Source: Candidatus Melainabacteria bacterium
Lineage (GTDB): Bacteria; Cyanobacteriota; Vampirovibrionia; Obscuribacterales; Obscuribacteraceae
DNA length: 64,000 bases
NCBI GenBank assembly: GCA_003242885.1
Contig: QKMZ01000002.1
Location: 62,001 to 126,000, forward strand
Reading direction: 5' to 3'
Shown: piece by piece, positions 16,378-26,200 of the stretch
Layout of the letters: the number at the start of each line of letters is the position of its first letter
How positions within the stretch are numbered: position 1 is the first letter of the stretch
Translations under genes and position numbers: made by a program
Notes under the pieces: generated by a model
Told to the model about the DNA's origin: nothing
Database searches by the model: none
The model's input: only the letters and a program-made list of their open reading frames with translations

Positions 16378-17988
16378 GTGACCGGAACTCAGACTTCGCA
16401 CGGTGCCCTCAGTCATCTTGCCGACAACGCACTCACAGACGGCATTGCCATTCTTGATTTCGGATCGCAATTCTCACAGTTAATCGCCAGACGGGTCAGA
16501 GAGGTAAATACCTATTCTGAGCTTCTGCCCTACAGCACGTCGGCTGAAGAACTCAAGCGGCTTAATCCGAAGGGCATTATTCTGAGCGGCGGACCGAGCA
16601 GTTGCTATGAAGCGCATGCGCCGCAGCTAGACGCCGGTGTCTGGAAGCTGGGTATTCCCGTGCTAGGTGTTTGCTACGGCATGCAGCTGATGGCGCGCGA
16701 CCTGGGCGGCGTTGTCGAGCCTTCGGAGGTCAAAGAGTATGGACGCGCAATGCTGACAATCGCTCACCACGGCAATCTATTCGATGGGCTGGACCCGGAG
16801 ATGGAAAGCTGGATGAGCCACGGCGACAGCGTGACTGTGCTGCCTGCCGGCTTTGCTGTGTCGGCAAGAACGATGGCTACTCCAGTCGCAGCAATTGCTG
16901 ACGAGGAACGCAATTATTACGGCGTGCAATTCCACCCAGAAGTCGTGCATACGCGCGGCGGACAGCAAGTTATAGAAAACTTCGTAGTGCGCGTCTGCCG
17001 CTGCACGCAAAGCTGGACGATGAAACAATTTATCGAACATGCGATTGCCGAAGTTCGCGAGAAAGTTGGTGACAAGCGCGTTTTGCTTGCGCTTTCTGGC
17101 GGCGTTGATAGCTCTACTCTCGCATTCCTGTTGCACAAAGCGATCGGCGATCAGTTGGTGTGCATGTTCATCGATCAAGGTTTTATGCGGAAAAACGAAC
17201 CAGAATGGTTGGTTGATGCTTTTGAAAACGAGTTCAAGATTCACGTTCATTTCATCAAAGCTCGCGACAGATTTATTGACAAACTTGCAGGTGTTACCGA
17301 TCCTGAGGAAAAACGCAAGAAAATCGGTGCGGAATTCATCCGAGTGTTTGAAGAAGAGTCCAAAAAACTGGGTAAGTTTGATTTCCTCGCGCAAGGCACA
17401 CTCTACCCGGATGTCATCGAATCTTCAGGAACGCAAGTTGATCCGAAAACCGGTGAGCGAGTCGCTGTGAAAATCAAGTCGCACCACAATGTGGGCGGCC
17501 TACCTAAAGATCTCCAATTTAAACTTGTAGAGCCATTCTCGAAACTCTTCAAGGATGAAGTCAGACGAGTTGCCGCAGAGCTTGATGTACCTGAAGGAAT
17601 TCGTGTTCGCCACCCATTCCCAGGTCCAGGGCTGGCTATCCGTGTGCTCGGCGAAGTCACAAAAGAACGTTTGAAAACGCTTCGCGAAGCTGATTGGATT
17701 ATTCGCGAGGAAATTAAAGCGCATGGACTATATCGCCAGATATGGCAGGTTTTCGGCGTTTTGCTGCCGACATTGTCAGTCGGTGTTATGGGCGATCAGC
17801 GCACATATCAAAACCAAATCGTCATACGCGCAGTCACCAGTGAAGACGGAATGACCGCAGACTGGGCTCGCTTGCCCTACGATTTATTGGCGACGATTTC
17901 GTCGCGAATTGTCAACGAAGTGCCTGGTATCAACCGGGTGGTTTATGACGTTACATCCAAACCGCCAGCTACAATTGAGTGGGAATAG
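16378..17988 (+). CDS. guaA: GMP synthase (glutamine-hydrolysing)
   Basis: 536 residues, normal length plus a short N-terminal addition. The class I glutamine amidotransferase domain has Cys99 (GVCYGMQ), His186 and Glu188 (FHPEVVHT). The ATP-pyrophosphatase P-loop SGGVDS is at 240-245. The C-terminal dimerisation domain has [11 protein letters not shown] and ends PPATIEWE, the family end. It makes GMP from XMP in the cytosol. GTG 16378 is supported by AAGGAG (16364-16369). The leader holds a small hairpin (AGCCC at 16309-16313, GGGCT at 16322-16326) and a TAATAT -10-like element near 16345. Confidence 0.98.
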   Translation: MTGTQTSHGALSHLADNALTDGIAILDFGSQFSQLIARRVREVNTYSELLPYSTSAEELKRLNPKGIILSGGPSSCYEAHAPQLDAGVWKLGIPVLGVCYGMQLMARDLGGVVEPSEVKEYGRAMLTIAHHGNLFDGLDPEMESWMSHGDSVTVLPAGFAVSARTMATPVAAIADEERNYYGVQFHPEVVHTRGGQQVIENFVVRVCRCTQSWTMKQFIEHAIAEVREKVGDKRVLLALSGGVDSSTLAFLLHKAIGDQLVCMFIDQGFMRKNEPEWLVDAFENEFKIHVHFIKARDRFIDKLAGVTDPEEKRKKIGAEFIRVFEEESKKLGKFDFLAQGTLYPDVIESSGTQVDPKTGERVAVKIKSHHNVGGLPKDLQFKLVEPFSKLFKDEVRRVAAELDVPEGIRVRHPFPGPGLAIRVLGEVTKERLKTLREADWIIREEIKAHGLYRQIWQVFGVLLPTLSVGVMGDQRTYQNQIVIRAVTSEDGMTADWARLPYDLLATISSRIVNEVPGINRVVYDVTSKPPATIEWE

Positions 17989-18016
17989 CAGCGCAGTTTG
18001 ATTATCAGGGAAAGAC

Positions 18017-18064
18017 CTGATCGAGTTAGGCAGGCTGATCTAGTAAGGCAGAAACTGATCGGGT
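18017..18064 (+). repeat. Imperfect 18-base tandem direct repeats
   Basis: Two full units (18017-18034 and 18035-18052) share CTGATC, AGT and AGGCAG. A third partial copy (CTGATCGGGT, 18055-18064) runs into the start region of the next gene. ATCAGG/CCTGAT at 18004-18021 can also form a hairpin with the first unit. The repeats fill the gap between guaA and the membrane-protein gene. Confidence 0.6.
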
Positions 18065-19718
18065 GGGAATGAAACTGAGCTTCGTAGCTGATTCTACTGC
18101 GCGTGCTCTTTTAGTACTGCTTTTCCTTGTCGCCGTCGTCGCATCGGTTTTTATTGCCGGTGCCAGTCTCCATGACCCGGATACTTGTTGGCTTTTGTCG
18201 CTCGGAAAGAGAATTGTCGAAAGCGGCACGCTTCCGCAGGCAGACCCGTATTCCTACACAATGCAGCTTTTCCCGGAAAGACGTTTCATTCTCTATCAGT
18301 GGCTCAGCGAAGTGTTATTCGCACTGTCTTACAAGGCTCTTGATCTTACAGGACTGCTGCTGCTGGCCGCGATTATTCTCACTGCTTCGTTTATCTCAAT
18401 TCCGCTAGCGCTTGCTCGGAAAATAGGCATGCCTGGCTGCTTTGCAATCGCCGGAACGATTCTCACATTGTTGACCGCCTTTTTCCATTTTCTTTGTCGG
18501 CCGGAAATATTCAGCTATCTGCTGCTCGGTACCTGCATTTCGATGACGCATTTTTTCTTGCGCAATAGAAATGTCGAGAAAGTCGATTGGCAGTCCGTCA
18601 CCATATTTGGTGCGCTTATGGCAGTCTGGTGCAACCTACACAGTGGCTTTGTACTTGGGTTGCTCTATCTCTTTGTCTTTGCCCTGGTGACGACAATTTC
18701 AGATTTTGTTGCAGAGAAGAAGCTCAAGGCAATCGATCAGACAATTATATTTTCGTTTGTTGCCGCTTTCGTTGGAACTTTCGTCAATCCCTATGGCATT
18801 GGGCTTTGGCAGTATCTTCCGACTCTCTTCTTCACACCGCTCAACAGGCACATTATTGAATTGAGACCGGTCTCCGGCAAAGACTTTCTTGAGTGGACCT
18901 TTTATCCGTTCGTCATATTGTTGGTTGTAACAGGCATTACCTGCGCACGCGCATTGATGAAGAAAATTGATTCCACGATTGTCAGCACTCCGCGAGGGCA
19001 GGTGGTTTTTGCTGCGATTTCTGTGTTCAGTTGGATTATCGCAGGCTTTTGCTGCAGACGTCTGATTCCATTTGCCGCGATTCATCTCTTCGCAGAAGGC
19101 GGCTACATGCTCGCTCTTCTACGAAGGCAAAAGGCTGCAGCGCAGACCAAAGCTACGGCGTCCGAAGTGACAACGTCCGAAGCCGCACCGTCCGAAGCTG
19201 CGCCGACGTTCTGGGAAATGGTCGATCAAAAACTGCAAAATTCCTATCATCCCCACGGACTCATGTGGTTTGTAACCATAGCTGTTTTTGCCGGCGTGGG
19301 CGTGTTTTTCGTTTCGTCTCGCATTCCAGCTGCAATTGTCCTTCCTCAATCCAGCAAAGTGATGCAGGCACCGTTTGACGCAGTTAAAGTGATCGGTGAG
19401 AAACCGCCTGCAGGGCGAGTTTTCAATGACCCACAGTTTGGTGATGTGATGATTTGGAAGCTTCAACAGCCGCCAAAACTTTTCATAGACACTCGTTTCG
19501 ATATGTACGGCGCGCGAATTGTCGAAGACTATCAGACTATCTATTCAACAAAAGATGGCTGGGAAGAATTGCTCAAAAAGTATCAGGTGTCGTGGGTGTT
19601 TGTTCGTCCAGAAGCGCCTATCGCTAAGAGGCTCGCTGAAAGTGGTTGGAAAACCCTTTACGAGGATAAGGCGGCCATAGTCATGCAAATTCCTGATTCC
19701 GGAAGTTCTACAAACTGA
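18063..19718 (+). CDS. GT-C-like multi-pass membrane protein with a soluble C-terminal domain
   Basis: 551 residues from GTG 18063, or 549 from ATG 18069. An N-terminal helix is followed by an acidic loop HDPDTCWLLSLGKRI...DPYSYT (38-65), which resembles the first-loop Asp motif of GT-C glycosyltransferases using polyprenyl-phosphate sugars. About ten further helices run to about residue 425, and a soluble part (about 445-551) begins GRVFNDPQFGDVMIW. An Ala/Ser/Glu-rich loop with repeated SEAAPSE lies near 362-380. The gene at the right end of the window is a paralogue. The sugar and the acceptor are unknown. Confidence 0.75.
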   Translation: MGMKLSFVADSTARALLVLLFLVAVVASVFIAGASLHDPDTCWLLSLGKRIVESGTLPQADPYSYTMQLFPERRFILYQWLSEVLFALSYKALDLTGLLLLAAIILTASFISIPLALARKIGMPGCFAIAGTILTLLTAFFHFLCRPEIFSYLLLGTCISMTHFFLRNRNVEKVDWQSVTIFGALMAVWCNLHSGFVLGLLYLFVFALVTTISDFVAEKKLKAIDQTIIFSFVAAFVGTFVNPYGIGLWQYLPTLFFTPLNRHIIELRPVSGKDFLEWTFYPFVILLVVTGITCARALMKKIDSTIVSTPRGQVVFAAISVFSWIIAGFCCRRLIPFAAIHLFAEGGYMLALLRRQKAAAQTKATASEVTTSEAAPSEAAPTFWEMVDQKLQNSYHPHGLMWFVTIAVFAGVGVFFVSSRIPAAIVLPQSSKVMQAPFDAVKVIGEKPPAGRVFNDPQFGDVMIWKLQQPPKLFIDTRFDMYGARIVEDYQTIYSTKDGWEELLKKYQVSWVFVRPEAPIAKRLAESGWKTLYEDKAAIVMQIPDSGSSTN

Positions 19719-19887
19719 CCAATGCGCTCGAAGCGCACCATGTTTTCCTCATGTCAGATTGGCGAATTATGCTGACGGCACGGTTAACCGCCCTGCTGAT
19801 CACACCTTGAATCGCGCCTGTGAAACGGATCTGCTTTTGCAGCGTCTGATTTCCCGCGACTTCGTTTCTAAAAAATTGGAGTTTACC

Positions 19888-20787
19888 ATGACAGACAACA
19901 CCAACGTTGCCGACAGACCCCGTCGTTCTGAAGCTGCAGAAACAGAAGCATCCTCAAGAATGGCACAGGAAGTTTATGGAAATAGACCAGCCACTGATCT
20001 GTCTGGAAGACCGTGCACAGTACAACCAGAAGCAAATCAGTTCAATACGCTGAGCAGGGGCGTGCCCTCGGCGGGATGCGATTTTCGCAGTGGCGAGCAG
20101 CTCTCACAAGCGACTGGTACACTCGATTTTGGCAATATTTGGCGCGAGGTTGGCCGCTCTACTGTTCAGATAAATGTTGGCTCCGAGCGCGAACGCGGTG
20201 GTGGAACTGGCGTGGTAATTGGGTCTCACAATGATATGTGCATCGTTGCAACCGCCGGACATGTCACTCATCCTCACCGTTTTGAGGCTGGCGCTGAGCG
20301 TCCCACCAGTCGCTCTGTAGTAATGCCCGATGGGCGTGCCTACCCTGCAGAAACTCGTATTCTAAATATGAGGAACGATCAGGCTGTTTTAGCTGTGAGA
20401 ACCGGCTCTAACACTGACAATGTTTGCCATCCGACCCAGGCGGGCGAAGGATACGCTAACGGGCAGCGTGGATTTGTCGCTGGCTTTCCGATGGCGACGA
20501 ATACTCCTTACATATCACCTGCACAGATAGGCGGAATTCGCCGAGATCTGGGCCGCCCGGACCGTCGTCACGAAGACTCTCCACAGCATGTCGTGCGCAC
20601 AAATATTACCGGCGGCAACTCTGGAGGTCCATTTTTCGACACTGACGGACGTGTGAGAGGATTGATGAGCTCCGGCGATGAGCAAAACTTTGGAAGGAAT
20701 GTCAGCGGCAATAGAATCGGCATTGCCAGCCCTTTTACGGAGCGTATGCAGCGTAACTATATGGCGACAATCCGCAGCCAGCGCTAG
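19888..20787 (+). CDS. Trypsin-fold serine protease without a signal peptide
   Basis: 299 residues from ATG 19888, with GGAG at 19878-19881; longer in-frame starts up to 19759 add 43 residues with no support. The chymotrypsin-fold catalytic triad is visible: His125 in ATAGHV, Asp164 in NDQAVL and Ser245 in GGNSGGPFF. The N-terminal 85 residues are polar, with no hydrophobic segment. DegP-like PDZ domains are absent. This could be a cytosolic protease, or one exported by another route. The downstream gap holds 27-base tandem repeats and a palindrome. Confidence 0.88.
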   Translation: MTDNTNVADRPRRSEAAETEASSRMAQEVYGNRPATDLSGRPCTVQPEANQFNTLSRGVPSAGCDFRSGEQLSQATGTLDFGNIWREVGRSTVQINVGSERERGGGTGVVIGSHNDMCIVATAGHVTHPHRFEAGAERPTSRSVVMPDGRAYPAETRILNMRNDQAVLAVRTGSNTDNVCHPTQAGEGYANGQRGFVAGFPMATNTPYISPAQIGGIRRDLGRPDRRHEDSPQHVVRTNITGGNSGGPFFDTDGRVRGLMSSGDEQNFGRNVSGNRIGIASPFTERMQRNYMATIRSQR

Positions 20788-20795
20788 CTAGCGTT

Positions 20796-20876
20796 GCCAT
20801 CGCCTTGGGTGAGGGATGCTTTGTAATCGCCGTGGCTGAGGCATATTTTGTAATCGTCGAAGGGAAGGCTTATATG
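20796..20876 (+). repeat. Three tandem imperfect 27-base repeats
   Basis: The units are 20796-20822, 20823-20849 and 20850-20876. They share the frame ..ATCG(C/T)C..., a central G-rich part with GAGG or AAGG, and a T-rich end before GTAATCG. They occupy the short space between two convergent genes (ends 20787 and 20921). No protein-coding reading is convincing. Confidence 0.6.
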
Positions 20877-20890
20877 CCTCCTTGCTCAGG

Positions 20891-20906
20891 GCGCCGCATG
20901 CGGCGC
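20891..20906. terminator. Perfect 16-base GC-rich palindrome between convergent genes
   Basis: GCGCCGCATGCGGCGC forms a 7-bp stem with only two bases at the apex, or a DNA palindrome. Its position between two converging stop codons suits a bidirectional terminator or roadblock. There is no T-run on either side. Confidence 0.4.
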
Positions 20907-20920
20907 TTGTACGTTTGAAA

Positions 20921-21469
20921 TCAATCTGCGGGATAAAACTGGCGAAACCGCATTGCAGATTTGAGGCGCCCGATGCCTTCTTCGTACGATATCTCGCGAA
21001 GTCGAAGTTGCTTTTGAACAGTCAGCGCAGCAACAACGAGATCGGGTCTGATAATTTGCATTTTGACAAGTGCATGTCCCAGTGGACTGGACAATTCTGC
21101 GCTTGCGATCAGCGCTTCTGCAAGATTGTCTTCTGAAAGCAATTCAGATGCAACGAGCAATTCGCCCAGGCGGTCCTGGTTTTGCGTGACTTCTGGTCCG
21201 ACACCGGCTGTTTCCAGCGCCGCTTGCAAAGACGCACCTTCCTCCACAATGTCCCTAATGATCTTGATGGCGGCATCCTGCGTAATCTTGCCGCTGAGCA
21301 GCAATGACTGTGCCTGAATGGCAGCCAGCATCTCTGTTTTTGTTAGAAATCCTGAAGCGACGAGTACCTGTCCTACTGGCATTCCCAGGGACTGCGCGTA
21401 ACCAAGCTGTTCGGCCAAATCGTTTTGACTTACTACCTCGGCTGTTGCGAGTAGTTCTCCGATTTTTAT
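20921..21469 (-). CDS. GspE/PilB N-terminal-domain-like protein, apparent AUA start
   Basis: About 182 residues in a helical repeat pattern. Units such as KIGELLATAEVVSQNDLAEQ and RLGELLVASELLSEDNLAEA resemble the N-terminal domain of type II secretion/type IV pilus ATPases (often called MshEN or T2SSE-N). No ATPase domain follows, so this is a stand-alone adaptor domain, perhaps for cyclic di-GMP; this is inference. The usual start codon furthest upstream is TTG 21418, with no ribosome site, and it would cut the first repeat in half. The repeat is complete from an ATA at 21469-21467. That ATA is preceded eight bases away by AGGGAG, and an in-frame stop lies two codons upstream. Confidence 0.7.
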   Translation of the reverse strand: MKIGELLATAEVVSQNDLAEQLGYAQSLGMPVGQVLVASGFLTKTEMLAAIQAQSLLLSGKITQDAAIKIIRDIVEEGASLQAALETAGVGPEVTQNQDRLGELLVASELLSEDNLAEALIASAELSSPLGHALVKMQIIRPDLVVAALTVQKQLRLREISYEEGIGRLKSAMRFRQFYPAD

Positions 21470-21710
21470 GGCTCAATCTCCCTAGGTGATTTAGAGAATG
21501 ATATTGGTTCCCATTTGAGATTAGCACAACCTAGTGTCGCATAAGCTATCTTTTTTGCTGATTAGGTATTATGGTGAGGGGCGGAAAGTGACAGTAGGAC
21601 TATGAAAACGGTTGTCACTCCAAATAATGGCAAAGTCGTTTTGGTGATCAAATAAATGCATCGAAAGCGACAAAAAATAGCATCGACAGTCCCACAGGAA
21701 ACGGAATCAC

Positions 21711-23234
21711 TTGGATAGCTACGTAAAACACTCATCAAGGCCCAACAATTCGAAGCGCTTGCAAATCATCCATTCGCTTTTTGCTCCAATTGCGGTTGTC
21801 GTATTGGCGCTTTTGTCGCCGTTTTCCGTTGTGGCGCACGAAGGTGAGAACGAAGCGTTTGCCGGTGGAGATCATGCAGGTCCGGAGACTGTGACTGCTA
21901 GTCAGCAAGGTCAGCGGGCTCTTGGATTGGAAGTTGGTCCGCCGCGATTTTCCTTTCTCAAAGACACACTTTCGTCAACTGGTGAAGTCCAAGCTGCCGA
22001 AACGCAGTCGTTTGATGTGAATCCTCCGGTGTCAGGGGTGGTGCAGAGTGTTTATGCAAAGCAAGGAGACACTGTCAAAAAAGGGCAAGTTCTCGCGCTT
22101 GTCCACAGTATTGAAGTTGCAACTACGCTCACGCAATTGTTGAACAACCGCCAGCGCCTTCTAGGTGAAATTACGCGCGTCAAGACTGAAATTGGCAGTG
22201 ACATCACGTTGCAAACCAATCAAGTGCAATTGGCGAAGACTAGCTATGAAAGAGAAGCGGCGCTTTTCAAAGAAGGAATAAGCGCTCAGAAGTCGCTCTT
22301 GGAGGCGAAGAATAATCTTGACTCTGCCCAGGTGAAATTGGCCACTCTGCAGCAAAGACTCAAGCAGGAAGTTGTTTTACTGCAGAATCAGCTCAAGATG
22401 ACCATCGAGTCTGCGGAAGATCAGCTTGAAATTATGGGAATCGGTAAAGCCGAAGTAGACAGGAGTTTGCAGTCTAATCACGTAACAGCAGACCTTCCGA
22501 TCGTTGCTCCTGTGAGTGGTGCCGTCACTCAACGCGATATTACTCTGGGAGAGCGAGTCGACCCGACCAAGAAGGTTTTTAGCATCGTCAACTTGAATCC
22601 AATTTGGGTCATGGTCGACATCTATCAAGAACAGATTCCAAATGTAAAACAAGGGCAGGAAGTTGCTATCACCACGCCCTCTCATCAAACATTGAGCGGA
22701 AAGATTTCATCTGTCGGCACAGTTGTCGATGATGCGACAAAGACGCTGCATGTGCGTATCATCACCGACAATCCCGCTGGCGTGCTGCGACCCGGCATGT
22801 TCGTACAGGCGCAAATCATTATTGGTTCAAAGGACAAGCAAACTCTGATAGTGCCGGACGCCGCGGTTGTGCGTGACGGTGATAAGCGTTTTGTCTACAC
22901 GAAAGTCGGTAATTCATTCAAGCCGACTCCCGTGCGCACGGGACTCGAGGTTGCAGGCGACGTAGAGATTTTGAGCGGTATTGCACTCAGTGATCAGATT
23001 GTCCTCAGAGGCGCTCAACAGTTGAAAGCAGAGGCTGTTTTGCGACCGGGCGAAGGTCATGACGATGTTGCAGATGACGCAGATCATGACTCACACGGCG
23101 CGGATGCCGCACCGAAAGTGAACAGTAGAGCGCAGTTGGCCATGTTCTTTGCGTTCGGCGTTGCGGCTTCGTTTATCGTCATTGCAATTTGGAGCTTCGT
23201 GAGCAAACGCATGAGTGTTCCTGATTCTAAATGA
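21711..23234 (+). CDS. RND efflux periplasmic adaptor (CzcB-like)
   Basis: 507 residues from TTG 21711 with AGGAAAC upstream. A signal peptide (about 16-43, ending VVAHEGE) exports it. The membrane-fusion-protein order is present: beta-barrel and lipoyl strands near VNPPVSGVVQSVYAKQGDTVKKGQ, a long alpha-helical hairpin (about 135-245), the second lipoyl half (IVAPVSGAVTQRD), and barrel segments to about 440. The C-terminus has a His/Asp-rich stretch (about 446-468) that could bind metal, then an unusual terminal hydrophobic helix (about 478-500). It overlaps the pump gene by four bases (ATGA), so the pair is translationally coupled. Confidence 0.92.
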   Translation: MDSYVKHSSRPNNSKRLQIIHSLFAPIAVVVLALLSPFSVVAHEGENEAFAGGDHAGPETVTASQQGQRALGLEVGPPRFSFLKDTLSSTGEVQAAETQSFDVNPPVSGVVQSVYAKQGDTVKKGQVLALVHSIEVATTLTQLLNNRQRLLGEITRVKTEIGSDITLQTNQVQLAKTSYEREAALFKEGISAQKSLLEAKNNLDSAQVKLATLQQRLKQEVVLLQNQLKMTIESAEDQLEIMGIGKAEVDRSLQSNHVTADLPIVAPVSGAVTQRDITLGERVDPTKKVFSIVNLNPIWVMVDIYQEQIPNVKQGQEVAITTPSHQTLSGKISSVGTVVDDATKTLHVRIITDNPAGVLRPGMFVQAQIIIGSKDKQTLIVPDAAVVRDGDKRFVYTKVGNSFKPTPVRTGLEVAGDVEILSGIALSDQIVLRGAQQLKAEAVLRPGEGHDDVADDADHDSHGADAAPKVNSRAQLAMFFAFGVAASFIVIAIWSFVSKRMSVPDSK

Positions 23235-26200
23235 TCAATCGTTTTATCCAATGGTCAATAAACAATCGCTGGATCGTAGCGATCCTTGCGCTTGTGTGGC
23301 TGCTTGCCGGGATTTATGCGACCGACACGATGCCTGTCGATGTGTTTCCGGACTTCGCTCCTGTGCGCGTCGTTGTGCTCACAGAAGCGCCTGGATTCGC
23401 TCCGGAGGAAGTCGAGAGTCTCGTTACCCGTCCGCTAGAATCAAATCTCAACGGCACTGCCAATGTGAAAGTAGTGCGTTCAGTCTCGACCATCGGACTA
23501 TCGGTCATTACAATCATTTTTCAGGACTCGACAAATGTGCTTGTGGCCAGGCAGCTAGTCTCTGAGAAGATTCAGGTGGTGCGTGGGCAATTGCCTGACA
23601 ATGTGAAAGAGCCCGTCTTGGCTCCAATGACGACTGCCGCGGGTGACATCCTCAAAATCGGATTGTATTCCACTGGTGAAACATCGTCGATTGACTTGCG
23701 CACGCTCGCTGATTGGACTCTGCGTATGCGGTTGATGGCTGTGCCAGGAGTTTCGAATGTCGTTGTAATCGGCGGCGATGTAAAACAATACCAAGTGCTC
23801 GTTGACCCGGAAAAGCTGAAGCAATACGACGTCACTCTTGCGCAGGTTGTGTCCGCAGCCAGAGGTAGCAACCTTAACACCGCGGGCGGTATCGTCCGAA
23901 CAAATGAAAAAGAAGAGCTGGTGCGCGGGCTTGGGCGAATAAGTTCACCGGCTGAGATTGCCGAGACTGTTGTGGTTGAGCGCGGCAGCCAGCCTATATT
24001 GCTTGGGAATGTTGCTGATGTAAAACTCGGCGCTCAGTTTAAAATCGGTGATGCGATAGTCGACGGGCATCCCGGTGTCGTGCTGACTGTTTTCAAACAA
24101 CCTGAAGCAAACACGCTAGAAACCACGCGCGCTCTGGAAAAAGCACTTACTGATTTGCGTCAGACCTTTCCAAAGGATGTTCAGGTCATAACCACTTTTC
24201 GCCAGGCTGACTTTATCGAGATTGCGGTTAAGAATGTTTCGGAAGCCGTGATTCTTGGCGGTGTGCTGGTCATAATCATTCTGTTTGCGTTTTTGCAAAA
24301 TTGGCGTACTGCGATTATTTCACTGACGGCTATTCCTCTTTCGTTGCTGTCCGCAATCATCGCTCTGAAATTTCATGGATATACGATAAACACAATGACG
24401 CTGGGCGGTTTGGCAATCGCAATCGGTGAAGTCGTGGACGATGCGATTATTGATGTGGAAAACATCTATCGTCGGCTGCGTGAGAATGCTTCCGCTGCGC
24501 AACCTAAGTCTGCACTGGCAGTTATGTACGAAGCGTCTGCTGAGGTGCGCGGCGCCGTCGTCTACGCGACCATGATCGTTGCTTTGATGTTTTTGCCAGT
24601 TCTTTCTCTCAAAGGGCTCGAGGGAAAGATTTTTACACCGCTGGCTTATGCTTATCTTGTTTCACTTCTGGCATCATTGGGCGTCGCCTTGACTGTGACT
24701 CCAGCGATGTGCGCCATTTTGCTCAAGAAAACAAAAGGAGGCGAAGAGTCCGATGGGCGTGTAGTCAAGTTTTTGAAACGCGTTTATTCTCCGATATTGA
24801 ATTTCTCTCTGCGCCGCCCGCGCTCGATTGTCGCCGGCGCATTGCTGCTTTTCTTGTTTTCCATGGGAAATTTATTCGTACTAGGAACAGAATTTCTGCC
24901 TCCCTTTGACGAAAATAATTTGATTGTCGTCACGACCTTTATGCCTGGGACCAGCCTCGATACGACGACTCAGATGGGGACAGAACTGACCTCGCACTTC
25001 ATTGATAAGCACGAGATCATGTCCGCGAGCCAGCGGGCTGGGCGAGCAGAGGGCGGTGAAGATTACGGCGCCAGCAATGTCAGTGAATTCGACATTCGCT
25101 TGAAGCCGGACACTCCCGACAAACAGCGGTTGCTCAACCACATCCGCCACGAATTTTCGCACGTGCCAGGGCTGATCTCTGACAGCGGTTCCTATTTGCA
25201 GCATCGCATGGACCACGCGCTTTCCGGAGTTAATGCCGCGATTGCTGTGAAATTGTTCGGTCCTGACCTTGATATTTTGCATGAAAATGCACTGAAAATC
25301 GAAAAGGTCATGAAAGAAATTCGCGGAGCAGTTGACGTGCACGTGGAGCAAATTGTCGATGTACCGCAGATTTCGATTAAGGTCAATCGAGAAGCTGCCG
25401 CGCGATACGGTGTCCGCGTGAAAGATTTGTCCGATTCTATTGAGGCGGCGTTCCGCGGTGTCACGGTCTCTCAAGTGCTTGAAGGGCAGAAGGCTTTCGA
25501 CATGTATGTCTGGCTGAAGCCGGAATATCGAAATAATCTGAACGTCATTAAATCGACTCTCGTTGACACGCCTGCCAATATGAAAGTACCGCTCGGTGCT
25601 CTGGCTGCTGTTACCGAGGGCGAGAGCCCCAACACAATCAGCCACGAGAATATATCGCGTCGTGTTGTGGTCCAGGCCAATGTCTCCGGTCGCGATCTGG
25701 GCAGCCTCATCAGCGAAGCGAAGAGTCGAATCGCTAAGGAAGTCCAATTGCCGACGGGCTATTACGTCGTCTACGGCGGACAGTTCGAGGCACAGGAAGA
25801 AGCATCGCGTCAGCTGGGTATTTTGCTCGCGGCCGCGCTGGTCGGGATGTTTTTGCTTCTCTCTCTTGCTTTCAAGTCTCCCAAGGCTGCGATTATTATC
25901 ATGGCGAATTTGCCGCTCGCTCTTGTAGGCGGCATCTGGGCGGTGCTTTTTTCCGGCGCGGTGCTCAGCGTGGGATCAATGGTCGGATTTATGACACTGT
26001 TCGGCATCTCTACTCGCAATGGCATCATGCTCGTCTCGCACTTCAATCAATTAGCGGAAGATGGAGGAAGTCTTGAGGATGTTGTACGACACAGCGCTCT
26101 CGACCGCCTCAGCCCTGTTTTGATGACTGCCCTGGCTGCTTCCCTGGGCGTGCTTCCAATCGCTGTTCTGGGGGGCGCTGGGCGCGAATTAGAACAGCCT

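Noticed and set aside
16777..17394. 205-codon minus-strand frame within guaA
   Set aside because: Antisense to a well-conserved enzyme; no independent support.
24881..25747. 288-codon open frame on the minus strand inside the first RND pump gene
   Set aside because: Runs antisense to a fully conserved pump; its sequence has no domain and mirrors the codon pattern of the real gene.
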